Assembly: GCF_004770055.1 (NCBI RefSeq) | Contig: NZ_RQEP01000012.1 | Span: forward strand, 124,001-188,000 | Length of the DNA stretch: 64,000 nt | Direction: 5' to 3' | Origin: Leptospira semungkisensis | Lineage (GTDB): Bacteria > Spirochaetota > Leptospiria > Leptospirales > Leptospiraceae | Shown: piece by piece, positions 16,803 through 25,045 of the stretch | Layout: the number at the start of each line of letters is the position of its first letter | How positions within the stretch are numbered: the stretch's first letter is position 1 | Position numbers and translations under genes: made by a program | Notes under the pieces: model-generated | What the model was told of the DNA's origin: nothing | The model's database searches: none | What the model saw: only the letters and a program-made list of their open reading frames with translations

Positions 16803-17690
16803 ATGAAGAGAGCTTTGATCTTATCGGGTGGAGGAGCCAGAGGGGCCTATCACGCCGGCGTATTGAAGTATTTAGAAGAGATCAATTTCAAACCAGATGT
16901 GGTTTGTGGAACGTCCGTAGGAGCTATAACAGCCAGCGCACTCGGATGCGGAATGAACGCTGCGGGAATTATCGAGCTATGGAAATCCATAGAGATCCAA
17001 AAGGTAATGAAGTATTCCATTTGGAATGATTTCTTGGACCTGATCTTTCGCCGATTTTCCCCTTTGGCAGATACAACTCCCTTAAAATACCTGCTCTATT
17101 CTCAACTTGATTTTCGAAAGCTAAGAAAGAATCCGATGGAAGTGATCATCACTGCAGTGAACATATTGACAGCTGAGTTGGTGTTCTTCGGGAATAAGGA
17201 CATAGATATAGAACATGTCATGGCTTCTTCCGCCATACCATTGATCTTCCCTTGGCAATATGTAGATGGCAAGCCACATTGGGACGGGGGTGTGATGGCT
17301 AACGTTCCTATTCTTCCCGCAGTAGAAAGAGGCGCCAAAGAAATCGTAGTAGTCTTACTCTCGCCGGTGGGCGGAGTGAATATGGGATTGCCAAGAAGCA
17401 GAAGAGAAGGATTGGAGCGAGTCTTCGAACTTTCTTTGATTGGGTCCTTTCAAACCATTATGGCAAACTTGCAATACCAGAAAAAGAAAAAAGAGAAGAA
17501 AAGAGGCTTCACAAGATCTTTGTCTCTCCTTTCCTTTTCGGAACCGGAGAAGTCGGATTACAAGATTCGAGTCATAGGACCGAGGACTTCTTTAGGATTC
17601 GGAAGTATATTAAATTTTTCTCAAGTCCAAGCGGATTATCTGATCAGCCGAGGATATGAAGACGCAAAGGTTCAATTCGGAGAAGATTAA
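16803..17690 (+). CDS. Patatin-like phospholipase
   Basis: A 295-aa patatin-fold acyl hydrolase. It begins with the oxyanion-hole motif LILSGGGARGAYHAG (about 5-19), has nucleophile elbow GTSVG with Ser38, and the catalytic Asp161 in the DGG motif HWDGGVMANVP. The Ser-Asp dyad is intact. The ATG at 16803 is chosen over an upstream TTG because the Gly-rich motif normally starts within a few residues of the N-terminus. No signal peptide; acts in the cytoplasm or on the inner membrane unless secreted otherwise. The GH5 gene starts four bases after its stop, indicating an operon. Confidence 0.9.
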   Translation: MKRALILSGGGARGAYHAGVLKYLEEINFKPDVVCGTSVGAITASALGCGMNAAGIIELWKSIEIQKVMKYSIWNDFLDLIFRRFSPLADTTPLKYLLYSQLDFRKLRKNPMEVIITAVNILTAELVFFGNKDIDIEHVMASSAIPLIFPWQYVDGKPHWDGGVMANVPILPAVERGAKEIVVVLLSPVGGVNMGLPRSRREGLERVFELSLIGSFQTIMANLQYQKKKKEKKRGFTRSLSLLSFSEPEKSDYKIRVIGPRTSLGFGSILNFSQVQADYLISRGYEDAKVQFGED

Positions 17691-17694
17691 TCCA

Positions 17695-19596
17695 ATGTTG
17701 GAAGTAAAAATTAAAGACGGGAATTTCGTAGATTCCGAAGGATATATTCTTCAACTGAGAGGAGTGAATCTTTCCGGAAGTACTAAACTTCCTTATAAAC
17801 CGGATGGGACCACGCATTTTGATCAATCCTTGAGCTTTCATGACCACAGAAAAGTTTCTTTTGTGGGAAGGCCGTTAGAGGAAAAGGAAGCTTCGGAACA
17901 TTTGGATCGCTTGCGAAAATGGGGATTTAATTTTCTTCGCTTCTTGGTGACTTGGGAGGCGATAGAACATCTCGGCCCTGGCAAGTATGATCTGGCCTAT
18001 CTGGATTACGTGGAAAGAATGGTCGCCTTAGCCGAGAAGAAAGGCTTCTACGTATTTATGGATCCGCACCAAGACGTTTGGTCCCGATTTACCGGAGGAG
18101 ACGGCGCACCCGGTTGGACCTTAGAAGAAGTCGGAATGGACATAGAGAAGATCAAAGATTCCGACACTGCAATCGTACATCATTTCCAAGGTAGGAACTA
18201 CCGAAGAATGTCCTGGCCTCTGAATTATCAGAAGTATGCATGCGGTACCATGTTTACTCTTTTCTTTGGGGGAAGGACCTTCGCACCGAAACTAAACATT
18301 CGCGGAAAGAATGCGGAGACTTTTTTACAAGATCATTATATAGAAGCGATTAGTAAAGTAGCGAAGAAGGTTTCGAAATACAAAAATGTGCTCGGCTTCG
18401 ATTCATTGAACGAGCCTTCTCCTGGCTGGATAGGAAAGAAGAATATAGGAGAATTCTCTGGCCTTGGTTTCGGAAAAATAGTATCCACTTCTCCTTTTCA
18501 AGAAATGTTCCTTTCCGAAGGAAGAACAGTAAATGCGTATAACGCGTATATGTTGGGATTTACAGGTGTTCATTTCGGAAAAACTAAATTGAATCCGAAC
18601 GGGATTCCTCTTTGGAAAGAAGGAAAGTCTTGCGTATGGAGACAGCATGGGGTTTGGGATTACGATCCGAACGGGGCTCCCATGCTCTTAAGACCGAATT
18701 ACTTCGGAAAGTATAGAGGAAGACAAGTCGAATTCTATTCCGAGTTTATGCTTCCCTTTATTAAGAAATTCAAAACTAGGATCCAATCCGTACAAAAGAA
18801 ATTCTCCGTCTTTATAGAATCCGATCCTGGAAGCCTTGATATAGATTGGAAGGAGAAGCCGAAAACAGGAGAGGGAACTGTTGTAAACGCCACTCACTGG
18901 TATGATGTTTCGGTGCTCATGTTCAAACGTTATATTCCTTGGTTCGGAGTGCATATCTTCAAGCAGGTTCCGATATTCGGTAGAAAGAATGTGGATAGAG
19001 CGTACGAAGATACCATTAAGATGATCAAGGATCTCTCCATTAAGAAAATGGGAAATTGTCCTACCGTTATCGGAGAGACTGGAATCCCGATGGATATGAA
19101 CGGACGATTAGCTTTTCGAACTAAGAACTATTCTCATTTAGAAGCAGCATTGCATAGGATCCTTTCCGCTATCGAAAAGAACTTCGTGCATTATACGTTA
19201 TGGAACTATACTCCTGATAATACGAATAGCCTTGGCGATAGATGGAACGAAGAAGACCTTTCTATCTATTCTATAGACACTCCTAAGAGCATAGATGAAG
19301 ATGGGGGAAGGGCAGTGAAGGCCTTTTCTCGTCCATATCCGATTCGAACAAAAGGGGATCCCGAAGCCATTAGCTTTGATATGGATAAGTCCATGTTCAA
19401 ATATTCGTTTCGTAAAGAAGCAGAAGAGATCCCTATTGTTGAGATCTTTCTTCCGGAAGTTCATTACGGAAAAGGTTTCGAAGTATTGGTAAATGCCGGA
19501 ACTTGGAAGTATGATGCAAAGAAGAGGATATTAACCTTTAAGGGAGAAAAGTCAGTCTCATATTACGGCATAACTATTTTCCCGGCAAAAAAATAA
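17695..19596 (+). CDS. GH5 glycoside hydrolase, endoglycoceramidase-like
   Basis: A 633-aa enzyme. Seen: LQLRGVNLSGSTKLPY, RKWGFNFLRFLVTWEAIEH, the family stretch FYVFMDPHQDVWSRFTGGDG, acid/base Glu240 in SLNEPSPGW, HWYDV near 401 and nucleophile Glu461 in VIGETGIPMD. Both glutamates are present. The MDPHQD...GGDGAP wording and NEP/GETG spacing are those of endoglycoceramidases and related lipid-glycan hydrolases in GH5, with a C-terminal beta domain from about 550. The start at 17695 (GGAG eleven bases upstream) is preferred to one overlapping patatin. There is no signal peptide, so a cytoplasmic or unconventional location is implied. Coupled with the patatin gene. Substrate is inferred. Confidence 0.85.
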   Translation: MLEVKIKDGNFVDSEGYILQLRGVNLSGSTKLPYKPDGTTHFDQSLSFHDHRKVSFVGRPLEEKEASEHLDRLRKWGFNFLRFLVTWEAIEHLGPGKYDLAYLDYVERMVALAEKKGFYVFMDPHQDVWSRFTGGDGAPGWTLEEVGMDIEKIKDSDTAIVHHFQGRNYRRMSWPLNYQKYACGTMFTLFFGGRTFAPKLNIRGKNAETFLQDHYIEAISKVAKKVSKYKNVLGFDSLNEPSPGWIGKKNIGEFSGLGFGKIVSTSPFQEMFLSEGRTVNAYNAYMLGFTGVHFGKTKLNPNGIPLWKEGKSCVWRQHGVWDYDPNGAPMLLRPNYFGKYRGRQVEFYSEFMLPFIKKFKTRIQSVQKKFSVFIESDPGSLDIDWKEKPKTGEGTVVNATHWYDVSVLMFKRYIPWFGVHIFKQVPIFGRKNVDRAYEDTIKMIKDLSIKKMGNCPTVIGETGIPMDMNGRLAFRTKNYSHLEAALHRILSAIEKNFVHYTLWNYTPDNTNSLGDRWNEEDLSIYSIDTPKSIDEDGGRAVKAFSRPYPIRTKGDPEAISFDMDKSMFKYSFRKEAEEIPIVEIFLPEVHYGKGFEVLVNAGTWKYDAKKRILTFKGEKSVSYYGITIFPAKK

Positions 19597-19679
19597 CTTT
19601 TCTATAGAATGGTGGTCGCTAAAATGGCGTTCGTCGTTGAACTTTCGCGACATATAATAAATATTCGTAGAGGTGTTGC

Positions 19680-19958
19680 ATGAAAAAAACGTTTTTTTCA
19701 ATCCTTGCTATCTTTCTTCTTGCAGGTATTATTTCTTGCGGAGGAGCAAAAGTTAGCCAAGCAGAATGTGAACCAGTAGTAGGCGATCTATTGAAAAACA
19801 TTACCGCTGCTCAAACTCCTGAGCAAGCTGCAAAGTTTCAAGTGATGCAAGCTCAAGTTTCAGCTCAATTGCTGAAAGAATGTATGACTGGAAAGTATGA
19901 TCTTACCTGTTTAAGATCTGCTAAAACAATTGCAGCTCTTCAAACCTGCAAAAAGTAA
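19680..19958 (+). CDS. Small lipoprotein, 92 aa
   Basis: MKKTFFSILAIFLLAGIISC: a lipoprotein signal with lipidated Cys at residue 20 in a leptospiral-type lipobox. The mature part is about 70 residues with three further cysteines (AECEP, KECM, LTCLR, LQTCKK region), suggesting two disulfides in the periplasm or on the surface. A GAGGTG ribosome site precedes the ATG and a terminator follows. No family recognised; the Gln/Ala-rich middle (AAQTPEQAAKFQVMQAQ) is helical. Confidence 0.85.
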   Translation: MKKTFFSILAIFLLAGIISCGGAKVSQAECEPVVGDLLKNITAAQTPEQAAKFQVMQAQVSAQLLKECMTGKYDLTCLRSAKTIAALQTCKK

Positions 19959-19966
19959 TTTCTTCT

Positions 19967-19998
19967 AAAAGAGTCGAGTTCTAAACTCGGCTCTTTTC
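19967..19998 (+). terminator. Rho-independent terminator of the small lipoprotein gene
   Basis: AAAAGAGTCGAGTT pairs with AACTCGGCTCTTTT with one T-G wobble around a three-base loop. The A and T tracts at the two ends allow use from both strands, fitting the convergent gene at 20001-20321. Confidence 0.85.
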
Positions 19999-20000
19999 TT

Positions 20001-20321
20001 CTACTCTTCTCCTTTCTCCTTCGTAATCAAAAAAAAGCCTTTCTCTTCCGTATAGCATCCGTGTTCTCTATACTGCCCACTTGGAAAGAAGTGGATCCTC
20101 TGCGCATAACGATATTCATTCCGAACGCATTTTAGACAAATATCCCAGCGTATCGCCCAATCGCATTCCTCCGTCCTAAAAGCAGGTAATACTCTAAGCA
20201 AAGGTTTTACACTAGGACTTTCTCCAGGAAAAGCGCTTTGAGGAGAAGGGACCAGATCTCCTTGGGATATGAATCCAGCCATAGTGATCAGTAAGATTGC
20301 TATAAAAGAAGGGGATTTCAT
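20001..20321 (-). CDS. Exported hypothetical protein, 106 aa
   Basis: N-terminal signal peptide (MKSPSFIAILLITMAGFISQG), then a short mature domain with four cysteines in DWAIRWDICLKCVRNEYRYAQ and EHGCYTEE surroundings, which may form disulfides. The C-terminus is Lys/Glu-rich. No family recognised. It shares a bidirectional terminator with the convergent lipoprotein gene. Confidence 0.65.
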   Translation of the reverse strand: MKSPSFIAILLITMAGFISQGDLVPSPQSAFPGESPSVKPLLRVLPAFRTEECDWAIRWDICLKCVRNEYRYAQRIHFFPSGQYREHGCYTEEKGFFLITKEKGEE

Positions 20322-20378
20322 TTAGGATCAGATCTTTTTCTAAGATCGGCGAACGGAAGGCCAGTCTGGAGGGGAATT

Positions 20379-20552
20379 ATGTCGTATTGTGGGAATCGGA
20401 TGTCGAAGATACTACAAAAATCCCCCCTCAGCTTCCAGCTTGACGGATCGCAACTGACCTATTTCGCGCTCGGAGTCGCAAGGCTGGAGCAAGCGGACAA
20501 CGATGACCGAGCTCTTCTTCTCAACTGGAGCGGAGAGAAGTTATGCAAGTAA
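20379..20552 (+). CDS. Unlisted small protein, 57 aa
   Basis: ATG 20379 has GGAGGGG four to five bases upstream and opens 57 codons ending at TAA 20550-20552. The product begins MSYCGNRMSKILQKSPLSF and continues with LDGSQLTYFALGVARLEQAD and a tryptophan-containing, Lys/Cys end. Composition is protein-like, and LSFQLDGSQLTYFALGV suggests a folded amphipathic unit. Codons 8-14 run through dispersed motif copy d (20401-20418), so the repeat supplies coding sequence. No family recognised. It may be a remnant of a larger gene. Confidence 0.45.
   Translation: MSYCGNRMSKILQKSPLSFQLDGSQLTYFALGVARLEQADNDDRALLLNWSGEKLCK
20401..20418 (-). repeat. Dispersed motif copy d
   Basis: TGTCGAAGATACTACAAA, minus orientation, the variant with T at the W position. 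It is immediately preceded by TTGTGGGAATCGGA, which looks like a second degenerate copy. Confidence 0.75.
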
Positions 20553-20709
20553 GAAGAATTATTTGATCGAAAATTTTCTCCGAATGTAAAAAAGCCAGTT
20601 TCGATTTGTTACTTCAATCAAAGCCCAAAGGAGAAAATAGGAAAGGGTAGAGTTAGATTAACCGTCGGAATTTACTTGAATTAGCGTTTCCAGCTGAAAT
20701 CTTTGTGCA

Positions 20710-21231
20710 ATGGCGTCCCGAAAAGACTTTATGGAAACCCTTTATAGGGAATCCAGCGGGAGAATCTTTGACTTCCTGTACAAATACACTGGGAATCCAG
20801 AGATCGCCTCTGACCTAATGCAGGATACGTTTCTTAATTTTTTTAAGAAGTATTCGGATTCCGACCTGAACAAGGAACAAGCCCTTAAGCTATTATATAC
20901 CATCGCGAGAAATCGATCCATCAATCACGCAAAGAAGTTTTCTACCGTGAAGGAATCCGGTTCGGACGATATGGGGCATTACAAGGAAGAAGGTCAAAGT
21001 TTTGTTCGCAAGGCAGAACTTTCCGATCTAGAAACCAGATTAATGGAATGTCTGGGTGATTTGGAAGAAGGAGAAAGATACGCTTTAGTATTAAAGAATA
21101 TAGAGAATTACACGTTAGCTGATATTGCTGAAGTGATGGATATTTCCGTTGCAACTGCTTCCAGGCTTGTCGTCAAGGCGACGGCAAAGCTGTTAGAGAT
21201 AGCGAAAAGCAAACAGATCTTACCGATGTAA
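20710..21231 (+). CDS. ECF-type RNA polymerase sigma factor
   Basis: A 173-aa sigma-70 family protein with regions 2 and 4 only. Region 2: FDFLYKYTGNPEIASDLMQDTFLNFF and LLYTIARNRSINHAKK; region 4 helix-turn-helix: YTLADIAEVMDISVATASRLVVKA. Length fits extracytoplasmic function sigma factors. It is followed 29 bases later by a FecR-domain membrane protein and a third membrane protein on the same strand, suggesting a sigma/anti-sigma signalling operon. Target promoters are unknown. Confidence 0.9.
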   Translation: MASRKDFMETLYRESSGRIFDFLYKYTGNPEIASDLMQDTFLNFFKKYSDSDLNKEQALKLLYTIARNRSINHAKKFSTVKESGSDDMGHYKEEGQSFVRKAELSDLETRLMECLGDLEEGERYALVLKNIENYTLADIAEVMDISVATASRLVVKATAKLLEIAKSKQILPM

Positions 21232-21260
21232 TCTGGACGAAGAGAAGGCTTAAGGGGAAA

Positions 21261-22292
21261 ATGGAAGATAATTTCGAAGAAAAAATCAGGAAGGCACTCG
21301 AGGGAGAAAAGAACGAATATAGTTCTTCTATCGACGCATTGTCGAACCTGCTTTCGAAATCTTGGGCTAGTCCGCCTCAGGATCTTTCATTCGATCAGAT
21401 TTACGAAAAATCCAAGGCATCTAAGGTAATTCAATTCAAGCGACCTCTGGCTTATGCACTTTCGGCCGCTGCTGCAATCTTATTAGGAGCTATCGGGCTC
21501 TTTATATTACAAAATCCTAAATCTTCTTCTACGCCTTCCGATCAATTTACGATCTCCGTCATGAAGATTATCGGAAAAGGTTATCTTTCTTCGATCGATT
21601 CCGAAAAACAATTGGCCCTGAATGAAGGCGAGGCTGTAGGACGAGGCCAGACTTTAAGAACGGAAGCCGGATCAAAGCTTTTTCTCTCTGTTTCAAAAGG
21701 AGAAGGAATGGTCTTGGAAGAAGGGACTGAACTCGAGATCCTAAGGGATTCTAAGCAATCTTTCCGTCTGAAAGCTGGAACTGTGCTGGTCCATCTCCAT
21801 AAAAATCTGAAGAAGGAAGACTTCCGAATCTATACTTCTTCCGGATTGGTAGAAGTGCGGGGAACCAAGTTCGAGATCCGAGAGACGAAAGCAGAAGGCA
21901 CGGTCGTTTCCGTTCTTGAGGGAAGAGTTGCCGCAATCAATACCAACGAATCCGATCGAGGGGAGCAGGTATTGGAGCCTGGGCAAAAGATCCGTTTAGA
22001 ATCGAAAGGGTTTCAGCGTTCCTTCCTCTCTGCCGTGGAACAAAAAGGCCTGAATCAGAAATTTACCGAACTTAAAGTAGATGAGATCCCAAGAAATACC
22101 GAGAAATCTTTTTCAAATAAAGAAGACCTTTTTAAAGAATATCAGAGAATAGAAAGAGTAGTGCTCTCGAATGGTGAGACCCTTGAAGGGGTGATCGTGG
22201 ATATGGACGAAAGTTTTATGTATTTGCAGACCCTCAAAAACGAAATAAAGATACCAAGGGATTCCGTGAACGAGGTGATTCAACTTCGATAA
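21261..22292 (+). CDS. FecR-domain membrane protein, likely anti-sigma partner
   Basis: A 343-aa protein with a short cytoplasmic N-terminus (about 55 residues), one membrane helix at about 62-82 (YALSAAAAILLGAIGLFIL) and a periplasmic FecR domain: EGEAVGRGQTLRTEAGSKLFLSV, AGTVLVHLHKN and the signature TSSGLVEVRGTKFEIRE. The tail ends in a small beta motif (VVLSNGETLEGVIVDMDESF) resembling an SH3-like repeat. Topology and its position right after the ECF sigma gene fit an anti-sigma or sigma-regulating role. Inducing signal unknown. Confidence 0.82.
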   Translation: MEDNFEEKIRKALEGEKNEYSSSIDALSNLLSKSWASPPQDLSFDQIYEKSKASKVIQFKRPLAYALSAAAAILLGAIGLFILQNPKSSSTPSDQFTISVMKIIGKGYLSSIDSEKQLALNEGEAVGRGQTLRTEAGSKLFLSVSKGEGMVLEEGTELEILRDSKQSFRLKAGTVLVHLHKNLKKEDFRIYTSSGLVEVRGTKFEIRETKAEGTVVSVLEGRVAAINTNESDRGEQVLEPGQKIRLESKGFQRSFLSAVEQKGLNQKFTELKVDEIPRNTEKSFSNKEDLFKEYQRIERVVLSNGETLEGVIVDMDESFMYLQTLKNEIKIPRDSVNEVIQLR

Positions 22293-22357
22293 AAGAGAAA
22301 TATTTTTGACATGTGGGGAATTTTCGAGAAATTCTACCTAAGAAGGTTCATCTCTAT

Positions 22358-22918
22358 ATGTCTGAAGAAACCGTAAACCCATCTGCAAAAACCCCCAGAT
22401 ACAAAAGGCACCTTGCGAATTATCTGATCGATAAGGATTTCCAGTTAAGATTCTTCTTAAACTTTTCCTTATTATTCATCTTCGGACTACTGTTGACTCT
22501 CGGCTTTTTATTCTGGATCCATTCCACAAAATATGATAAAGGCGTAGTGTTCCGTCTTCGTCAAGACACCGTAAAGTTTTATCAAAAAGGTTTCGAGGTC
22601 GTTAACGGAGAAGAAAAGGAAAAATACGTAGAGAAGGAATATGCACTTCCCGACTACGATCATGGTCTGGATCTGTTTACTATCCAGTTTCGAGGGATTA
22701 TTCTTTTCTCTACACTCTACTTGTTCTTATCTGCGGCGTTCGTCTTGGTCTACTCGCATAAAATGGCGGGTCCAATCTATAACATAAAGAAGAATCTAAG
22801 GCTACTCTTAGACGGAAAGGATGTGGATAAGATTCGGATCCGGAGTGGGGATGAATTTCAGGATCTCGCTGACTTATTGAATGAGCTCATAGATAAAAAA
22901 ATTCATCATCATAAATGA
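22358..22918 (+). CDS. Membrane protein with two helices and a HAMP-like domain
   Basis: A 186-aa protein: helix 1 at about 30-52 (FLNFSLLFIFGLLLTLGFLFW), a charged periplasmic loop of about 70 residues, helix 2 near 125-148, then a cytoplasmic HAMP-like segment (YSHKMAGPIYNIKKNLRLLL ... IRSGDEFQDLADLLNELI) and a His/Lys tail. It ends after HAMP, with no kinase or methyl-accepting domain. The ATG at 22358 (AGAAGG upstream) is preferred to a GTG at 22313. Third gene of the sigma/FecR set; may transmit a signal by direct contact. Confidence 0.75.
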   Translation: MSEETVNPSAKTPRYKRHLANYLIDKDFQLRFFLNFSLLFIFGLLLTLGFLFWIHSTKYDKGVVFRLRQDTVKFYQKGFEVVNGEEKEKYVEKEYALPDYDHGLDLFTIQFRGIILFSTLYLFLSAAFVLVYSHKMAGPIYNIKKNLRLLLDGKDVDKIRIRSGDEFQDLADLLNELIDKKIHHHK

Positions 22919-23056
22919 AGAAAGCTCTCGGGTTTTTGTTCTTAGCTCTCTAAATTTTGCCATTAAGATCCATTAGAATATTCTAAATTTGAAAAGTATT
23001 TTATTATCTCTCTATAAATTCACTATAGGTAATCTTCTCCTTGAATCGGAACGAAT

Positions 23057-24115
23057 ATGAAAAACGTATTGGTTCCGACGACAAAGCATCACTTATATCA
23101 TTCTGATTCCCGCAAGATGAAGGAATTATCCGACGAGAGCGTGGATCTCGTTTTGACATCTCCTCCTTATCCAATGGTGGAAATGTGGGATGATCTTTTC
23201 AAGAGCTGGGATAAAAACACAAAAAAGTTTTTATCTAAAAACCAAGGCAATGAAGCATTCGAAAGTATGCATTTGCAATTGGATCGGGTCTGGTCTGAGT
23301 GCTATCGAGTTTTAAAGCAGGGAGGAATTCTCCTCGTCAATATTGGTGATGCAACTAGAAGTATCGGCGGCGAATTTTCCCTTTTTTCGAATCATTCTCG
23401 AATTCTCCAAGCTTGCCGGAGTTTGGGCTTCACTTCTCTACCTGATATTTTATGGAGAAAACAAACGAATTCTCCTACTAAATTCATGGGTTCTGGAATG
23501 TTCCCGGTTGGTGCGTACGTTACTTACGAACATGAATATATACTCATCTTCCGAAAAGGGGCCCTAAGAAAATACTCCAAGCAAGAAGTTGAAATCCGAA
23601 GAAATAGCGCCTTCTTCTGGGAAGAGAGAAATAAGTGGTTTTCCGATGTTTGGGAGCTGAAAGGGGAGAGGCAGATTTTTAAGGATGTAGGAGCTTCGCG
23701 GGAAAGGACGGCTGCTTTCCCTTTGGAATTCGCATACCGCCTGGTAAATATGTTTTCTATCAAAGGGGACACTGTTTTGGATCCGTTTTTGGGGACCGGA
23801 ACTACTTCTTTGGCCGCACTTTTGAGTTCTCGAAATAGTGCAGGATATGATCTCGATTCTGGGATACTATCGATTGCGAGGAAGAAGCTGCTGAGTGCTG
23901 CTGGGATTTCGTCGAAGTTACTACAAATTCGGGTTCAAAGTCATCGCGAGTTTGTCTCCGAACGGGAGTTAATTGGGAAGAAGTTAGCTCACGTGAATAA
24001 ATATTTCGATTTTCCGGTAGTGACATCCCAGGAGAAGCAATTGAGCTTCGAGATAGTAGAAGAAATTAACGAAGATAAAGACTCTTCTATCCTGGCAAAT
24101 TATAGTCCGTTCTGA
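23057..24115 (+). CDS. Orphan DNA methyltransferase (N4-cytosine/N6-adenine, beta class)
   Basis: A 352-aa methyltransferase in permuted (beta) order. Catalytic motif TSPPYPM is at residues 34-40, near the N-terminus; the SAM-binding motif LDPFLGTGTTSLAAL is at 241-255. TSPPY favours N4-cytosine specificity though adenine enzymes also use SPPY. No endonuclease gene is adjacent, so it is either an orphan regulatory methylase or a remnant of a restriction system. Dispersed motif copy e sits inside its 3' end and encodes part of ISSKLLQIR. Target sequence unknown. Confidence 0.88.
   Translation: MKNVLVPTTKHHLYHSDSRKMKELSDESVDLVLTSPPYPMVEMWDDLFKSWDKNTKKFLSKNQGNEAFESMHLQLDRVWSECYRVLKQGGILLVNIGDATRSIGGEFSLFSNHSRILQACRSLGFTSLPDILWRKQTNSPTKFMGSGMFPVGAYVTYEHEYILIFRKGALRKYSKQEVEIRRNSAFFWEERNKWFSDVWELKGERQIFKDVGASRERTAAFPLEFAYRLVNMFSIKGDTVLDPFLGTGTTSLAALLSSRNSAGYDLDSGILSIARKKLLSAAGISSKLLQIRVQSHREFVSERELIGKKLAHVNKYFDFPVVTSQEKQLSFEIVEEINEDKDSSILANYSPF
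23911..23927 (-). repeat. Dispersed motif copy e (inside the methyltransferase gene)
   Basis: GTCGAAGTTACTACAAA, minus orientation, in frame with coding sequence. Confidence 0.75.
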
Positions 24116-24222
24116 TCTTCAATTTCAGTGAAATGGCTCTATTTTATTTGTTGTCAACATTATATTTCCTGAAATGATTCCGAGCGAAGAATGAATCGTG
24201 AAATATAAAAGGGAGTTTATTG

Positions 24223-24957
24223 ATGAATCTGAGGCTTACTTTAACGATATCTGCATTTCTGCTCTCTTTGGGTGTTAATATACATTCTGTATATGCGGCC
24301 GATGAAGTTGCAATTGTTCTATTTGTGGTTGGTGAGGCGTCCGGACTTCAAGACGGCAAAAAGTTAAGTCTTAAAAAGAACGTTGTTTTAAAAAAGCAAG
24401 ATGAAATAGAAACGAAAGAAGGGAAGGTGGATTTGCAAATTGGCCCCTCCGTAGTAGTTCGTATTTCTCCTTTTACAAAGGTTCGTCTTGCTGAACTTAG
24501 CTCTGATAATAAGGAAAATAAATCGAAGGTTGCTCTCGTTTCGGGAAAAATCTTTGCGAGAGTTGATAAAGGTGCTAAAAAAGAAGACTTCGCAGTTACT
24601 TCCCCATCGTATAACGCAGGTGTTCGCGGAACTCAGTTTGCTATAAGTGAAGAAACGGAATCTCAAAAGCAAAGCAACCCGGAACATGAAGATTCAGATG
24701 TTCCTAATGGCATCTTTGTGAAGGAAGGCGAAGTCGGAGTTACTACGGGATCTGGACAAAATTTCCCTCTGAAAGGAAATGAAGAGGCCGTTTTATCTTC
24801 CCAAGGACTTCTAAAGCAGCCTTTAGAGGAATTCATGCGGGAGAAGATGAAGATTCTCGATGGCTTTAAGCGCATCAGCGAAGAAAATTACAAATTGCTG
24901 AGAGATCAAAGACTGCAAAATCAAGAATTGTTACATCATACTAAAACTACCGAATAG
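24223..24957 (+). CDS. Exported FecR-domain protein
   Basis: A 244-aa protein with a signal peptide (LTLTISAFLLSLGVNIHSVYA, cleavage after AYA-like YAA) and a FecR domain: VGEASGLQDGKKLSLKKN, VALVSGKIFARVDKG and the signature VTSPSYNAGVRGTQFAISEE. The C-terminal 60 residues are helical and charged. Unlike the FecR protein at 21261 it lacks a membrane anchor, so it is probably periplasmic or surface-exposed. The ATG at 24223 with GGGAG seven bases upstream is used. Its 3' flank holds motif copy f. Confidence 0.82.
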   Translation: MNLRLTLTISAFLLSLGVNIHSVYAADEVAIVLFVVGEASGLQDGKKLSLKKNVVLKKQDEIETKEGKVDLQIGPSVVVRISPFTKVRLAELSSDNKENKSKVALVSGKIFARVDKGAKKEDFAVTSPSYNAGVRGTQFAISEETESQKQSNPEHEDSDVPNGIFVKEGEVGVTTGSGQNFPLKGNEEAVLSSQGLLKQPLEEFMREKMKILDGFKRISEENYKLLRDQRLQNQELLHHTKTTE

Positions 24958-24971
24958 AGTAACGCGGAAGA

Positions 24972-24989
24972 TTTGTAGTATCTTCGACA
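24972..24989 (+). repeat. Dispersed motif copy f
   Basis: TTTGTAGTATCTTCGACA, plus orientation, between the FecR gene and the DUF1564-like gene. Confidence 0.8.
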
Positions 24990-25045
24990 CATAAATTTAT
25001 ACGATTTTTTTCGCGCACTTTATCAGAGCGGAAACAGTACTTCTT

